The notes under the pieces were generated by a model that worked only from the letters and a program-made list of their open reading frames with translations, was not told the DNA's origin and did not search any database. This document shows positions 1 through 12,222 of a stretch of 64,000 nt of DNA, one piece after another. This stretch comes from Heloderma charlesbogerti (taxonomy: Eukaryota > Chordata > Lepidosauria > Squamata > Helodermatidae), in NCBI GenBank assembly GCA_026122225.1, contig JANEZZ010001957.1, positions 124,001-188,000 on the forward strand. The letters run 5' to 3'. Position numbers and translations under genes: made by a program. Position 1 is the stretch's first letter; each line of letters starts with the position of its first letter.

Positions 1-1669
1 TATATGGACTACACTGGGGAATGGAAGTAGGGAAGAGGGATCTGTAGTTAATTGCTCTTTCTCACTTTCTCTGTAGCAACTATGGTACAGGGATAAGATT
101 TTTTTCCCCCAGGTGAGAAAAATCAGAGCAAAACAATGTTGATCAGAGAGCTCATCCTTATAATTCTCTGAAAGCTGTCTGGTGCTGGTCAGAGGCCTGA
201 AGAGAGAAAGTGGTGCAGGATAAGCCCTTGATAATATGGGGCAGACTGACTGAACTCCTGTCCTATGTACACTTGTGCTATGAAGCCCAAGTCATCAGCT
301 CTGCTGGGGTACTTTGCATCTGCTGTCCTTGTTTAGTGTTAGCCACATCTCAAACTGATATTGAGGTTAACAGTTGAGGGCTCTGCCTTTCACTCTGCGC
401 TAGTGCCTCCTATTTGGAATGGTGCTTTCCAGAGCTTCTTGAGAGCTTTCCTGGTTCCCAGCCTAAAACACTTGGTCTCTGGCATTTCTTAACTAAGAGG
501 CTACCTTTATGCTGTCCCTACTACACTGTTTTAAAGCTCTGGGGTTGAGAGGATTAACATGGGTCAGGTTTTTTTTTTTTCTTCCAAAAGAGCAATAAAT
601 TAGTGGGCTGTGCTTTTACTGCTCATGCAATTGCTGTGTAATAGAGTAATTTCTTCCTGATCCCAGGAGGTTGCCTGATCTCCTGCATTAAGTTCCTTAA
701 TATCTGGACCAAGTGCTCCCATTCACATTGTCAACATCCTGCCCATCAAACTGCCTAAACCAAATTCCACATTGACTGAAGCAGGAACTGCTTAGCTCAG
801 CCCAAAATCTAACTTCTCTGAACTCCAACCAAGTGCTTCACTGAGTAGGTAGAATTAGGGAATTAATTTTGCACAGCATTTTCAGGAAAAAGGAAGAATC
901 AGTGCTCTACATATGTGTATTCAGTTCCACATTCCTGTCCACCAAGTGATATGACTGCAGACTACAAGACATGTCGCTTGTGTGGTCAACCATCCCATCA
1001 AACGTCTGTCACTCTTTGTGCAGAATTCATTTTTTCCCATCTTTAAAAAAAGGTAAAGTAAGTCACTTAATTGCTTTCTATTATACATGTAAGGACATGT
1101 AAATATAGGACTGTACTCTGTTGGAAAGCCAAAAGTTGACTGGGCACTGTACTCAGAGGAAAGAGCTCAGTCCACAGACAATCCTTAGTAAAGGGGTTGT
1201 TAGGATTTGGCATTGTGTCCATTTGGGGTGGTGGGGAGAAGGTGTCTCCCACCTACATATTCTCTTCCTTGTTGCAGAACCACTTCCACTGGATGAGCAG
1301 GAGTACATACACCATACTGGGATACTGGGATCTTTCCTGGTATATGCTGGTTTAGCAGATTAACATGGAGACAGACTTTGCTTCAAAGAGGACTAATTTT
1401 GTGTAACTTCTCTGTTGAGAAACCCCCTCCCTGTGCCCTTTCTCATATATTGATGAACCACAGCCATGTCTAGCAGTGAATTTTGAGGCCAGAAGTTCAA
1501 AGAAGTCTTTTTATAGAAGAAACACTGTAAATGCCCTGCTGCTGAAACAGCACCTATAAGAGGATGTATATAGAACTCCAATAGAGTTCAGTAAAGAGGT
1601 GGAGAGGGGTGTGCCTCTGATTGCTCTTTTGTGTGCAGTGTATCCTTTTGTGTTCTCTTTGGAAGAGGT
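1..1669. other. Intergenic, no recognised feature
   Basis: AT-rich, non-repetitive-looking DNA. The open frames here are short and have no family resemblance that I recognise. I see no exon with convincing splice signals, no RNA gene and no tandem repeat beyond short homopolymers. Confidence 0.5.
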
Positions 1670-1671
1670 AA

Positions 1672-1785
1672 TAAATTATTATTACTATTAACATTTCCTT
1701 GGTGCTAACACTGTGCTAGCTGCTGTACCCAGTACGCAAGTGACATAGTCCTTTCCTCAGGGTGCTTGCCATCTAAGTAAAGCCT
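1672..1785 (+). repeat. Old dispersed repeat (SINE/LINE-tail-like)
   Basis: An AT-rich start (attattattactatta) is followed by a segment of the form 'gtgctagctgctgtaccc ... gtcctttcctcagggtgcttgccatctaag'. This layout (small-count sentence, loss of one or two bases per ten, then 'cttacaatctaa') is a familiar ancient amniote interspersed repeat. A second member lies at 60355-60470 with 'tgtgcatggcactttacaga' and 'aaggaacatacaatttaag'. The family name is uncertain. Confidence 0.45.
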
Positions 1786-4700
1786 ATAGGATGGAATGTG
1801 TAAGATGGAGAGAACTTGGATTTGAAAATGTGAGAATTGCAAGCTTAATTCTTAGAATTCTTTTTTCAAGAGAGGAAGCATGTTCAGTGTCAAACTCCAG
1901 AGGCTCTTTCTTACTTCCATTCTCCTCCAAGTAATCAGAGGGAAGTCTTTTTCATCTGGGATTGTGCCTACTCTTACTTGGTCAGCAGGGTCAGTCTCTT
2001 CTGACTTTACCAGAGGGAGGAACTTATGGTTCCTATCTTGGCCCTATTTTGGGCCTGGGAGTAGGGTGTGCATAACAGTTCACCACAGTCCTTTCAGCAG
2101 GCCTTTACTTTAATTTTTATTATTGTTATTTCTAATCTTTTCCTTTTCCTACTTGGCACCTATAATGTATGCTGTAGTTCATTCTCAACTTCCAGTAAGA
2201 ACACACTTTGTGTTAGGATGGGTGTCTTAGCTAATAGTGATTGATCTCTTATCTATATATGCCTTTGGTTTATCTGGCTCAATTAGAAGTATCTTGAGTT
2301 GCAATGTAATTTTTCCAACTGGGATCCTTTGAGCAGTTGTGCACTTACTCTATGCCTACATATCCCTTGGTAATGCATGCTTGTGACAAAGGGAAGGTTA
2401 CAGAAATATGCTACCCCCAGGATATTCACATCTGTTTTTCTACATATCAGGCAATACAAGGTGGCTTTTCCAGTGTCCCCCTTTTTACTGTTGTTCCACA
2501 CTACACTTTTTTCTTAGCAGCACTCATTCCTTCAACTGCAGCCCTATGGAAGTGCATTGGGCCCAAGTTGTTGTCAGTCATCAGCAAAATCTTGATTACC
2601 TTTTTGACTGGCCTTCCTTTTATCCTCCTTGAGCTGGAACCACAGCTATCCGTTAGGCAGAAAATTTCCCCAGGAAGGGTGGGGCAGGGAGAAGAAAATT
2701 ACATTGTGGCTGACAGAACCCACTGAAAGGGAAAAGGTCTCATTAATATGAATTAGAGTTATGTTAATAAATCTAACATCAGTAGGTCTAGTGGCATAAT
2801 AGGATCTCCTCTGTTCTGAACTACAAGCCTAGCCCTGCTTGAGACAGCTGTAGCTTTTCATCTCTTTTCAGTCCTCTTGTATGTTCCTCTACTCCTTTCT
2901 ACCAGATGCTGGCTTAGACCCTAGAGACAAGATAGGTTTAGCACTAATGAGAAAGGCTAAGATGGGACTTGTGGTTCAGAATTTCCATGTATCTATGTGG
3001 AGTGCATGAATGAATTCTATTTTGTAATTGTTAATTTATAGCTGCCTTCACTGTCAGTTAGCTGCCTCTGAGACTCTGGAGTTGCCAGGTCTTAAATTGA
3101 ATGGCAGAGGCCAGGAGACAAATGTTTTAACATACAATGACCTAATCCTATCAGAGAGAGAGATTGGTTGGAGGAAGAAAAAGAGACTAGAGTTATTAAA
3201 ACTTGTTTTTCTTTCTCTTTGAAAACGTGCAGGTTTTTCTTCTGTGGTCTGAAGGGTTCCATTTTTCAGACACTCTAAAAATAAAATAATTGAAAGATCC
3301 TGAAAGTTTTCCACCCCAGCATCCTACACAGAGGCAAGATTTTCTGTACCAAACTGTGCTTTATATATTGGCTCATGCTGTAGAAGACTCTGGCATGCAA
3401 GAATATTTTGGGATCAGTGTGCATTTTAAGAGGATTTAAGGCACTTACAAATTCTGTCATGCACCAGAAAACATGAAAAGGTGTGTGCTTTTAAGTTCTA
3501 AACTTTTAATTCTGACAGCCAACCTCTTGCAAAGCTTATTTTAACCTACAGAGAGCAATCTTGTGACTGTATTAACAAAAAGCAAAAGCAAACATACCCA
3601 AATACCATCACCACACAGAGAGTGTGTGTGCCTCCCTCCACCCCATCCCCCACCCCCCTTACAGGCTTCTGCTGCTGCAGCCATTTTTCTTTGGGGTAGA
3701 GCTTTGCCGAAGCCTCAGTTTGCCAAACAGACATGGACTCAATATTTTCCCTGAGTTAAATGGTGGATTAAAATATGAACTTGGAAACTTCAGAACTGTT
3801 TGGAATATTCACTGGATTTTCACTAAATCTGTGAAGGGGAGACTCCTACAATATCCTTGTTTGCTTGATAGAATTTAAACTGGCAAAATGAGAAACGGGA
3901 GGTACGTTACAAAATGGAAGTTTTTTTGAGTATTCAGACTGAATGCTTGCAAAGGCTTGAGCTTTGGGGGAGCATTTGATTCAGACAGTTACAGATAGCT
4001 TGTAGGGCATTCACTGCCCTTCCCCCTGCCTTAAAGGACTTTGCCTTGGGGCAGGGCCGGGGCAGGTGATGGGGGGATTCTCCCCAGGCCCTGGTAGAGC
4101 ATCTTTTCATGATGAGGATGGGATTGGAACTACCCTTATCAGAATCCCTGGCAGGGAACTGAAGCTATTCACATCATTTTTGTTGGATTTGGAGGACCTT
4201 CTTCCTGGCAGGAATGATGCACAAAGTTTCAGTTTCCAGTCCTGTCTCCAGTGGGCAAAGATGCCATCATCTTCCCCTGCCCCAAGATAAGTTACTGGAC
4301 TTTGGGGCAGGGGGCAGCAGAGACCAGTCTTGTAGGGCTGAGGTGACCAAAGGCTTTGCACACAGGATACTGCTTGTTTCAATCCTGCTCACAAGTATTT
4401 GAGCAGAGGTACTCCTCAAGTGCTTGCAACATCCTGACATTTGTTGGATTTTTCTGAAACCTGGCCAGATTATATTACTAACCAAGTATATTTTCCATGC
4501 CAAACTTCACACTAATAAAACAAATCATCTTACATTTATAACAAATAGGATTTTCTGTTGTTATAATTTAAGAATGCTGAAAAAGCCGGCTGCCTTAACT
4601 GTACAGCTGCTGTTCTGGCTGTATAATCACCACGAGAGTGCCACAAACAGCAAGAGAACTCAAACGTCCCTCACCCCCACCCCCTGCCCGTCTGTCAAAG

Positions 4701-5569
4701 CTGTCTGCTACACAAAGATGAGACGAGATAGCTCAATCAAGTCCTACCACATTTTGTAGATGAAGGGAAATTCTGGCATCATCAGCTAGTCTGACATGGG
4801 AGAGAATTCCTTCTCTAGTGGTTCCAGGGTTCAGTAGTCTTTACTTTCAGGAAGTAGTCCAGGGTTGGGTAGTCTTTACATCCTCTTGGTTGACAGACAG
4901 CACCTCCAGCAATAACGACATCAAGAGGAGGAGATTCTCCTCCGCTCCCAGGCCATCCCTGTCTGGCTAGCAGATTTCTGGCATGGCTCGTATCTGAGCT
5001 ATTGTGACACAATTTGAATTTTACATCAGCAGCTTATTAACTAGGATAAATAATGTAATCCTCAAAATAATACTATTTTTAATCTTCAAGGTGGACATTT
5101 CAGGGCTGTATTTGCTAGAGACAAATGGCTGCCATACGCAACACATGCTCTACCTTGGTGGTGAGTGAAAAAAGCACACAGTCAGAAAATACAAAAATGG
5201 CATAAAAACCACAGACTTGCCATCAGCATCCCTGGAAATATTGCCAGTGGCTACCAATCAGGAACAGTTTTGGTGACAACTCCCATGTGGAGACAGCCAG
5301 TGAACCCATGATGCGGACATGCTCCCAGCACATCCCTTGCATCACTGTACATGCAACGCAGGAGCCAACACCACAGTCCCCACATTCCCACCAGTCCCAG
5401 GGGCTCAGGCAACAATGATCCGAGCCCTGTTTTTTTAACACAACACACAAAGAGGAGGAAGGAAGGCCCACACAAAATGAGAACCTTTAGCACCTTGCAC
5501 AGAAGTTAGCTTGGAAAAGATCTGATAAGTGGATACAGAAAACTGCTTCCAAGTACAGCTGCTGAATTA
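1786..5569. other. Intergenic, no recognised gene
   Basis: No open frame longer than about 130 codons is present, and none resembles a known protein. The longest (2337-2726, plus) shows biased composition but no motif. Short pyrimidine-rich and poly-C tracts occur near 3630-3660. If conserved gene order holds, the far 3' end of a neighbouring gene could lie here, but I cannot identify any exon. Confidence 0.4.
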
Positions 5570-5589
5570 CCCAAAGGTAGTTTTTGGCT

Positions 5590-8500
5590 CCCCTTCATGG
5601 ATTACTGCCTTGTTGTGGCGAAGGGGCTTGCGTAATGCAGTGAAGCCATAAGCTATAAGCCGTGCAGGGCCACCCAAGACGGACAGGTCATGGCAGAGAG
5701 TTCTGACAAAATGTGGTCCACTGGAGAAGGAAATGGCAACCCACTCCAGTATTCTTGCCAAGAAAACCCCATGGAACGTATCACAAGGCTAAAAGATATG
5801 ACGCCGGAAGATGAGCCCCTCAGGTCGGAAGGTGTCCAATATGCTACTGGGGAAGAGCAGAGGGTATTTCCAAGTAGCGCCAGAAAGAGTGAAGCGGCTG
5901 GGCCAAACCCGAAAGGACACTCAGCTGTGGATGTGTCTGGCGGTGAAAAGAAAATCCGATGCTGTAAAGAACAATATTGTTTAGGAACCTGGAATGTCAG
6001 ATCAATGAATCAAGGTAAGCTGGAGGTGGTCAAACATGAGATGGCAAAATTGAACATCGACATCTTGGGAATCAGCGAACTCAAATGGACAGGCATGGGC
6101 GAATTTAATTCAGGTGACCATCATATCTACTACTGTGGGCAAGAATCCCTTAGAAGAAATGGAGTAGCACTCATAGTCAACAAAAGGGTGGGAAAAGCAG
6201 TACTGGGGTACAATCTTAAAAATGATAGAATGATCTCAGTACGAATCCAAGGCAAACCATTCAACATCACAGTAATTCAAGTCTATGCCCCAACCACTGA
6301 GGCCGAAGAAGCTGAGGTTGATCGGTTCTATGAAGACCTACAACACCTTCTAGAACTAACACCAAAAAAAGATGTCCTCTTCATCATAGGGGATTGGAAT
6401 GCTAAAGTAGGAAGTCAAGAAATCACCGGGATAACAGGCAGGCATGGCCTTGGTGTACAAAATGAAGCAGGACAAAAGCTAATAGAGTTTTGCCAAGAGA
6501 ACATGCTGATCATAGCAAACACTCTTTTCCAACAGCACAAGAGGCGACTCTACACATGGACGTCACCAGATGGTCAATATCGAAATCAGATTGATTATGT
6601 CCTTTGCAGCCAAAGATGGAGAAGCTCCATACAGTCAGTCAAAACAAGACCTGGAGCTGACTGTGGCTCAGATCATGAGCTGCTTCTTGCAAAATTTCGG
6701 CTTAAATTGAAGAACGTCGGGAAAACCACTAAACCGTTCAGGTATGACCTAAATCATATCCCTGATGAATATACAGTGGAGGTGAGGAATAGATTTCAGG
6801 GATTAGACCTGATAGACAGAGTGCCTGAGGAACTATGGACGGAGGTCCGTAACATTGTTCAGGAGGCAGCAACGAAATCCGTCCCAAAGAAAAAGAAATG
6901 CAAGAAAGCCAAGTGGCTGTCTGATGAGGCTTTACAAGTAGCTGAGGAAAGAAGGGAAGCGAAAAGCAAGGGAGAAAGGGGAAGATATACCCAACTGAAT
7001 GCAGAGTTCCAGAGAATAGCAAGGAGAGACAAGAAGGCCTTCTTAAATGAACAATGCAAAGAAATTGAGGAAAACAACAGAATGGGGAAGACTAGAGATC
7101 TCTTCAAGAAAATCGGAGATCTCAAGGGAACGTTTTGTGCAAAGACGGGCATGATAAAGGACAAAGAAGGCAAGGACCTAACAGAAGCAGATGAGATTAA
7201 GAAGAGGTGGCAAGAATACACAGAAGAACTATACAGGAAAGATCTGAATGTCCCTGATAGCCATGATGGTGCGGTCACTGAACTTGAGCCGGACATCCTC
7301 GAGAGTGAAGTCAAGTGGGCCTTAGGAAGCATTAGTAACAACAAAGCTAGCGGAGATGACAGTATTCCAGCTGAGCTATTTAAAATCCTAAAAGATGATG
7401 CTGTTAAAGTGCTGCATTCAGTATGCCAACAAATCTGGAACACTCAACAGTGGCCACAAGACTGGAAAAGGTCAGTTTACATTCCAATGCCAAAGAAGGG
7501 CAACGCCAAAGAGTGTTCAAACTACCGCACAATTGCGCTCATTTCACATGCCAGCAAGGTGATGCTCAAAATCCTACAAGCTAGGCTTCAGCAGTATGCG
7601 AACCGAGAACTACCGGAAGTACAAGCTGGGTTTAGAAGAGGCAGAGGAACTAGAGATCAAATCGCCAACATTCGCTGCATCATGGAGAAAGCAAGAGAAT
7701 TCCAGAAAAACCTCTATTTCTGCTTCATTGACTATGCTAAAGCCTTTGATTGTGTGGATCACAACAAACTGTGGCAAATTCTTAAAGTGATGGGAGTACC
7801 AGACCACCTTACCTGTCTCCTGAGAAACCTGTACGAGGGTCAAGAAGCAACAGTAAGAACCAGAGATGGAACAACCGATTGGTTCAAAATTGGGAAAGGA
7901 GTACGACAAGGCTGCATATTGTCGCCCTGCTTATTTAACTTATATGCAGAGTACATCATGAGAAATGCCGGGTTGGATGAATCAGAGGTCGGAATTAAGA
8001 TTGCCGGGAGAATTATCAACAACCTCCGATATGCAGACGATACCACCCTAATGGCAGAAAGCGAAGAGGATCTCAAGAGCCTCTTGTTGAGGGTGAAAGA
8101 GGAGAGTGCAAAAGCTGGTTTGAAACTCAACATTAAAAAAACTAAGATCATGTCATCTGGCCCTATCACTTCCTGGCATATAGAAGGGGAAGAAATGGAA
8201 GCAGTGACAGATTTTACTTTCTTGGGCTCCAAGATCACCGCAGATGGTGACTGTAGCCATGAAATTAAAAGACGCTTGCTCCTTGGGAGGAAAGCTATGG
8301 CCAACCTAGACAGCATAGTAAGAAGCAGAGACATCACCTTGCCGACAAAGGTCCGTCTAATCAAAGCTATGGTTTTCCCAGTAGTAATGTATGGCTGTGA
8401 GAGCTGGACTATAAGGAAGGCTGAGCGCCGAAGAATTGATGCTTTCGAACTGTGGTGCTGGAGAAGACTCTTACGAGTCCCCTGGACTGCAAGGAGGTCA

Positions 8501-8818
8501 AATCAGTCCATCCTAAAGGAAATCAACCCTGAGTGCTCATTGGAAGGACAGATAATGAAGCTGAAGCTCCAGTATTTTGGCCACCTAATGCGAAGAGAAA
8601 ACTCCCTGGAAAAGACCCTGATGCTGGGAAAGACTGAAGGCAAAAGGAGAAGGGGATGGCAGAGGATGAGATGGCTAGATAGCATCACGGATGCAATGAA
8701 TATGAACTTGAGCACGCTCCGGGAGAGAGTGCAGGACAGGAAGGTCTGGCGTGCTATGGTCCATGGGGTCTCGAAGAGTCGGACACGACTGAACGACTGA
8801 ACAACAACAACAACAACA
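5590..8818 (+). mobile_element. Full-length RTE-BovB LINE, apparently intact
   Basis: The element starts with the typical BovB 5' end ('ccttcatggattactgcc', 5592 on), contains one uninterrupted ORF, and ends in a short UTR with a (caa)n tail at about 8800-8818. It is flanked by a perfect 11-bp direct repeat, agtttttggct, at 5579-5589 and 8819-8829, which I read as the target-site duplication. About 3.23 kb is the expected full length for BovB. Removing one repeat plus the element restores a tRNA-type SINE head, so the LINE landed inside a pre-existing SINE. A perfect duplication with an open frame suggests a young insertion. Confidence 0.92.
5690..8800 (+). CDS. BovB ORF: APE endonuclease-reverse transcriptase, 1036 aa
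   Basis: This single protein would nick target DNA and reverse-transcribe element RNA (target-primed reverse transcription). Residues about 95-340 form an APE-type endonuclease with TWNVRS (N102), GISELKW (E130), IGDWNAKVG (D235, N237) and GSDHELL (D328, H329). Residues about 540-830 form the reverse transcriptase with IPMPKKG, NYRTIALIS, FIDYAKAFDCVDH (D681), GVRQGCILSP and RYADDTTLM (YADD at 781-784). The C-terminal 200 residues carry the RTE tail with CESWTIRKAERRRIDAFELWCWRR. No stop or frameshift interrupts it, and every catalytic residue I looked for is present. The start is the ATG at 5690; an internal Met at codon 28 is an alternative. It is not a host gene. Confidence 0.93.
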   Translation: MAESSDKMWSTGEGNGNPLQYSCQENPMERITRLKDMTPEDEPLRSEGVQYATGEEQRVFPSSARKSEAAGPNPKGHSAVDVSGGEKKIRCCKEQYCLGTWNVRSMNQGKLEVVKHEMAKLNIDILGISELKWTGMGEFNSGDHHIYYCGQESLRRNGVALIVNKRVGKAVLGYNLKNDRMISVRIQGKPFNITVIQVYAPTTEAEEAEVDRFYEDLQHLLELTPKKDVLFIIGDWNAKVGSQEITGITGRHGLGVQNEAGQKLIEFCQENMLIIANTLFQQHKRRLYTWTSPDGQYRNQIDYVLCSQRWRSSIQSVKTRPGADCGSDHELLLAKFRLKLKNVGKTTKPFRYDLNHIPDEYTVEVRNRFQGLDLIDRVPEELWTEVRNIVQEAATKSVPKKKKCKKAKWLSDEALQVAEERREAKSKGERGRYTQLNAEFQRIARRDKKAFLNEQCKEIEENNRMGKTRDLFKKIGDLKGTFCAKTGMIKDKEGKDLTEADEIKKRWQEYTEELYRKDLNVPDSHDGAVTELEPDILESEVKWALGSISNNKASGDDSIPAELFKILKDDAVKVLHSVCQQIWNTQQWPQDWKRSVYIPMPKKGNAKECSNYRTIALISHASKVMLKILQARLQQYANRELPEVQAGFRRGRGTRDQIANIRCIMEKAREFQKNLYFCFIDYAKAFDCVDHNKLWQILKVMGVPDHLTCLLRNLYEGQEATVRTRDGTTDWFKIGKGVRQGCILSPCLFNLYAEYIMRNAGLDESEVGIKIAGRIINNLRYADDTTLMAESEEDLKSLLLRVKEESAKAGLKLNIKKTKIMSSGPITSWHIEGEEMEAVTDFTFLGSKITADGDCSHEIKRRLLLGRKAMANLDSIVRSRDITLPTKVRLIKAMVFPVVMYGCESWTIRKAERRRIDAFELWCWRRLLRVPWTARRSNQSILKEINPECSLEGQIMKLKLQYFGHLMRRENSLEKTLMLGKTEGKRRRGWQRMRWLDSITDAMNMNLSTLRERVQDRKVWRAMVHGVSKSRTRLND

Positions 8819-8829
8819 AGTTTTTGGCT

Positions 8830-9057
8830 AGAGTGCTGGACTGAGAGTCGGGAGATCCGGGTTCTAGTCCCCACTCGGCCATGGAAGCTCACTGGGTGAC
8901 TTTGGGCCAGTCACAGACTCTCAGCCCAACCCACCTCACAGGGTTGTTGTTGTGAGGATAAAATGGATGAGGAGGATTATGTACGCCGCCTTGAGTTCCT
9001 TGGAGGAAAAAAGGCGGGATATAAATGTAATTAAATAAATAAATAAATAAAATAAAA
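8830..9057 (+). mobile_element. tRNA-derived squamate SINE, split by BovB
   Basis: The tRNA-like head has an A-box-like 'agagtgctggactgag' and a B-box 'gggttctagtcccc'. The body reads 'gggtgactttgggccagtca' and 'cagggttgttgttgtgagg', and the 3' end is 'ggcgggatataaatg' with an (aaat)n tail to 9057. The first bases of the head are separated from it by the BovB element and lie just left of 5590. The tail resembles L2-type 3' ends. A minus-strand sister copy lies at 40291-40510. Confidence 0.85.
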
Positions 9058-11171
9058 TAGGCCTCTGTCCTTAACACAAGAGATCCTGTTAGTATTCTTG
9101 ACTTCAAGCAAAGTGTCCCGCAGGCACTCAGTGCTCAATTAATGGAACCTCCTAAGCATCGCAACATTCAATCCATTTAAGCCTGAAGCAGCTCAATCAC
9201 TGCATGAGGAATTTAAGTTTTTCATCCTGGAGTGACAGGAGTGGTGCCAGTATTTGGATCACTGTGGCAATTGTTGATCCTTCAATCAGTTCAAAAGGGG
9301 TCTCTACAAATGTTTCCAGTACAGAAGGTTTCCAGTTACCTCTTTCCAGCCTTATGGGGTTTTATGAAAGCTATTATAAAGATTATGGCGCCCTGTGGCC
9401 TGCCTTGTCTGCTACTGCTTCACTTTTAATCTAGCAGAGAGCTCTCTTCCTCTGATGTAGAGAGGAGAAATGCTGAATTTGTGAAGAAAAATAAGTTGTT
9501 GATGCTCACATCCAAGATAGGGACACCGATGAGGACTTTGGGCACACGTGTAGAGCTTATAGTATGCGGGTCATCAACCACTAGGCATGATGATCTCCTG
9601 AAAAGAGTGATGGGTCTGGATTCTACAGAGCTGTTTTCAGAAGCTCCTTCTGCCTTCCAAGTTGTGACTGCAGAGCAAACATGCCTGTAGAGTTAGATCA
9701 TGAAGGGCATTTGGGTATTACTATATTGGTACCTGTTCTTAACCAGACTCAGCATAGGGATACCTATAACAGAGCCACAGTGAGTCCTCCTTAGGCTTGA
9801 TACCTACTCCCCTCATTCTTTTTCTTTGTGTGTGTGTGCAGAATATCTTGAATTCAGGAGCTAGAATGGCTTTGTAGAGCCAAGAAAGCATCACTGAGGT
9901 GGCTTTGAAGCAACCAGGTTAATGTTCTGGGCCCTCCAGGGTCACATCAGGGGATTAACAGTTCCCACCTATTTGGGCAGAATGGTATTGTACACTGCCC
10001 GGATATGTTAAACATGACAGGCATTATAGAAACGTTTTTAAATACATTTATATCTTACAATGGCTGCAAGGCCTATATTGTTCACTAGGGAGGCATGATG
10101 ACATCACTACAGTGATTATCCATACAGTACAGGTTGAGGTGAAGTGTGAACGCAAGAACTGAGCTGGTTCCAACTGTTGAGTTCAAAAATAAGGGATCAG
10201 TACAAACTTCTCAAAACTTTAAATGTCAGCCTTATTTGCCATCCTGGTACCCAACAGAGGAAGAGCTATTTTTATGTTTACCCCACATATGACACATTTA
10301 TTCCCAAGATTAACTTGCTTATATGTCTAAGGAGATAGTTTTGCCTTCTTTTTGCCTCAGTTCCTCTCACTGAAAGTAGAAAGAATTACATGACATGCTT
10401 CTATTTTTCTAGGACACAGGGTTTTTTCTTATGGGTTAGACACTTTGTGTTCTGGGCTTTCTGCTTCCACAGTGATAGTTGGCAGGGCCAGTGCAAGACC
10501 TCCCGCCACTGCCCTCTCCTCTCTCCTTCCCCCCAACCCTGGCTGCAACAACAGCAGCAACAGCACCCCCCTTCTCTTCTCTCCAACTATGTCAATCAAA
10601 GTCTGTGGGGAATTATTTTAGTTTTGTGGAGGATGGGGTAAGTTGCCCTTATGCCAAGAACTGGCCATTCCATTAGATTATTATCATAAGCCATTTCTAA
10701 CACTATCTTGCCCTCTGCCATCTGGAATGTGAATGCTTCCAGTTGTTTCTGGAAAGCAATGGAGCAGCAGCTCCCATAGCATAAAAGAGCAGGTCCTTTC
10801 CCCATATACTGTGGTCAGCTGCTATCACCTTTATCATGATTAACATTTCTTATATAATCTTGTGAGTGTGTGTAACTGTTCAGTAGCCTTCTGCCAAGGC
10901 ATGGTATTGAGACTCCATCTGCTCTGATAGAAACTTATCTAGCATTCTGACATAGTTATGGTACCCATTTCACACCCCCAAAGTCATCACAAGCGCATTC
11001 TCTGTGGCACATTCACACTGCAGAGCTCACTTACAGTAGCATGTCTCACTGCAAACTACCTTCATGCGCAGTTAGTGCACAATAGCAGTTCCTTGTGCAC
11101 TGGTTGGACAGTATACATGCTACCCCATAGGATTGCTGACCTTTTGGCTAGAAGCTTATTCCAGTTCCATG
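9058..11171. other. Intergenic, no recognised gene
   Basis: I find no coding region or recognisable transposon. A short (tg)n run lies near 9830 and a CAA/CAG-rich patch (glutamine- or cysteine-rich shadow frames) lies near 10545-10567. Confidence 0.45.
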
Positions 11172-11325
11172 GCTCTACAGCAGTGGTGGGGAACCTGTGG
11201 GGGCTCCAGATATTGTTGGTTTCAATTCCCATCAGCCCCAGCAAGCATGGCCAATGGTCAGGTATCATGGGAGTTGTCGTTCAACAACATCTGGAGGACC
11301 ATAAGTTCCCTTCCCCTGCTGTAGA
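11172..11325. repeat. Foldback hAT-type MITE
   Basis: An approximately 150-bp near-palindrome begins 'cagtggtggggaacctg' and ends 'gttcccttcccctgctg'. The arms share the core 'ccagatattgttgg' / 'caacaacatctgga', and the centre reads 'catcagccccagc'. This is the abundant squamate foldback family also found at 14481, 23722, 39138, 40255, 49470 and 55918. The inverted complementarity seems to run past the CAG into ctctacag/ctgtagag, so the exact target duplication is unclear here. Confidence 0.7.
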
Positions 11326-12222
11326 GGAAGGCTTGTTGCTCCTTATCACATGCCAGCCCCAGCACATGCTTGCCTGCTACCTGATGTGAAAGCACACACG
11401 CCACCACTGTACTGCTCTCTTCCTGCTGCCGTGTTGTGCCCCCCTTCCCTTTACTGCCTCGCATGCCTTTTCCCCTTCCAGTATCATGCCTCCCACCCCT
11501 TTACTGCATCATGCCCCCATACCTTTACCACTGCAATCAGCACAACCAGCCTGCATGGTTCTTTAGAGACTGGCCAGGCCAAAATGACTGACTCTGTGGA
11601 GGTCCTTCCTCAGAGCCAGGCATAGGAGGGGTGCCCAGGAGATCACCTGCCTCCCCCTTTCCCAGCTCTGTATGGGCTTCCCAAGCTGTGGAGGAGTATC
11701 TTTCCTGCTAGGGATGAAATGCAAGACCATCAGTCCCAGAAACCCTGTGTGAAACTGATATTACTTGTGCCATTTCTGCCTGGGAGAAGGCCCTCCAAGA
11801 ATTTTGAAGCTGATAGTTCCAATCCAGGTGGGAAAAGACTCTCCATTGGGCCCATTTTGTCCTGCCCTTTTGGGGCCCTTGGGGAGTACGGGAGGCAATA
11901 GGTGCTTCACAAAAGCCCTCTGAACCCTCTGAGCTTTTCACAAGCATTCAAATAAATACTTGCAAAAAGTCTTGATCCTGTAACTTTGGGAACAAAGAGC
12001 AGCATCTCAGGTCATCCTGTACTTGTGGATCTTGTGTTCAGCATCACCTATGCCCAGCAAGGCAGAGGTTTGAAGATAAGCCCATAATATTTTGGGGAAA
12101 AAACCCTAAGGGGACAAAAAGAACCCCCATCCATAACAGTCCATAATTATTCAATGGCCCAGAATGTTGAGCAGCTGAGACAGGGAAAAAAATGACAACA
12201 GGGTGGGAGGGGGAATGGAAAG
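11326..12222. other. Intergenic, no recognised feature
   Basis: Pyrimidine-rich, cytosine-run DNA (11400-11530) followed by ordinary sequence. I see no gene or clear repeat. Confidence 0.45.

Noticed and set aside
2337..2726. 129-codon plus-strand frame as a possible gene
   Set aside because: No motif, no splice context, and a length expected by chance in 64 kb of six-frame translation.
6859..8892. Several minus-strand frames of 99-194 codons opposite BovB
   Set aside because: They are antisense shadows of the BovB coding strand, with no family resemblance.
8830..8905. Functional tRNA gene
   Set aside because: A-box-like and B-box motifs are present, but the cloverleaf cannot be closed, and the sequence continues into a SINE body. 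The same applies at 40491-40620, 61000-61073 and 62722-62800.
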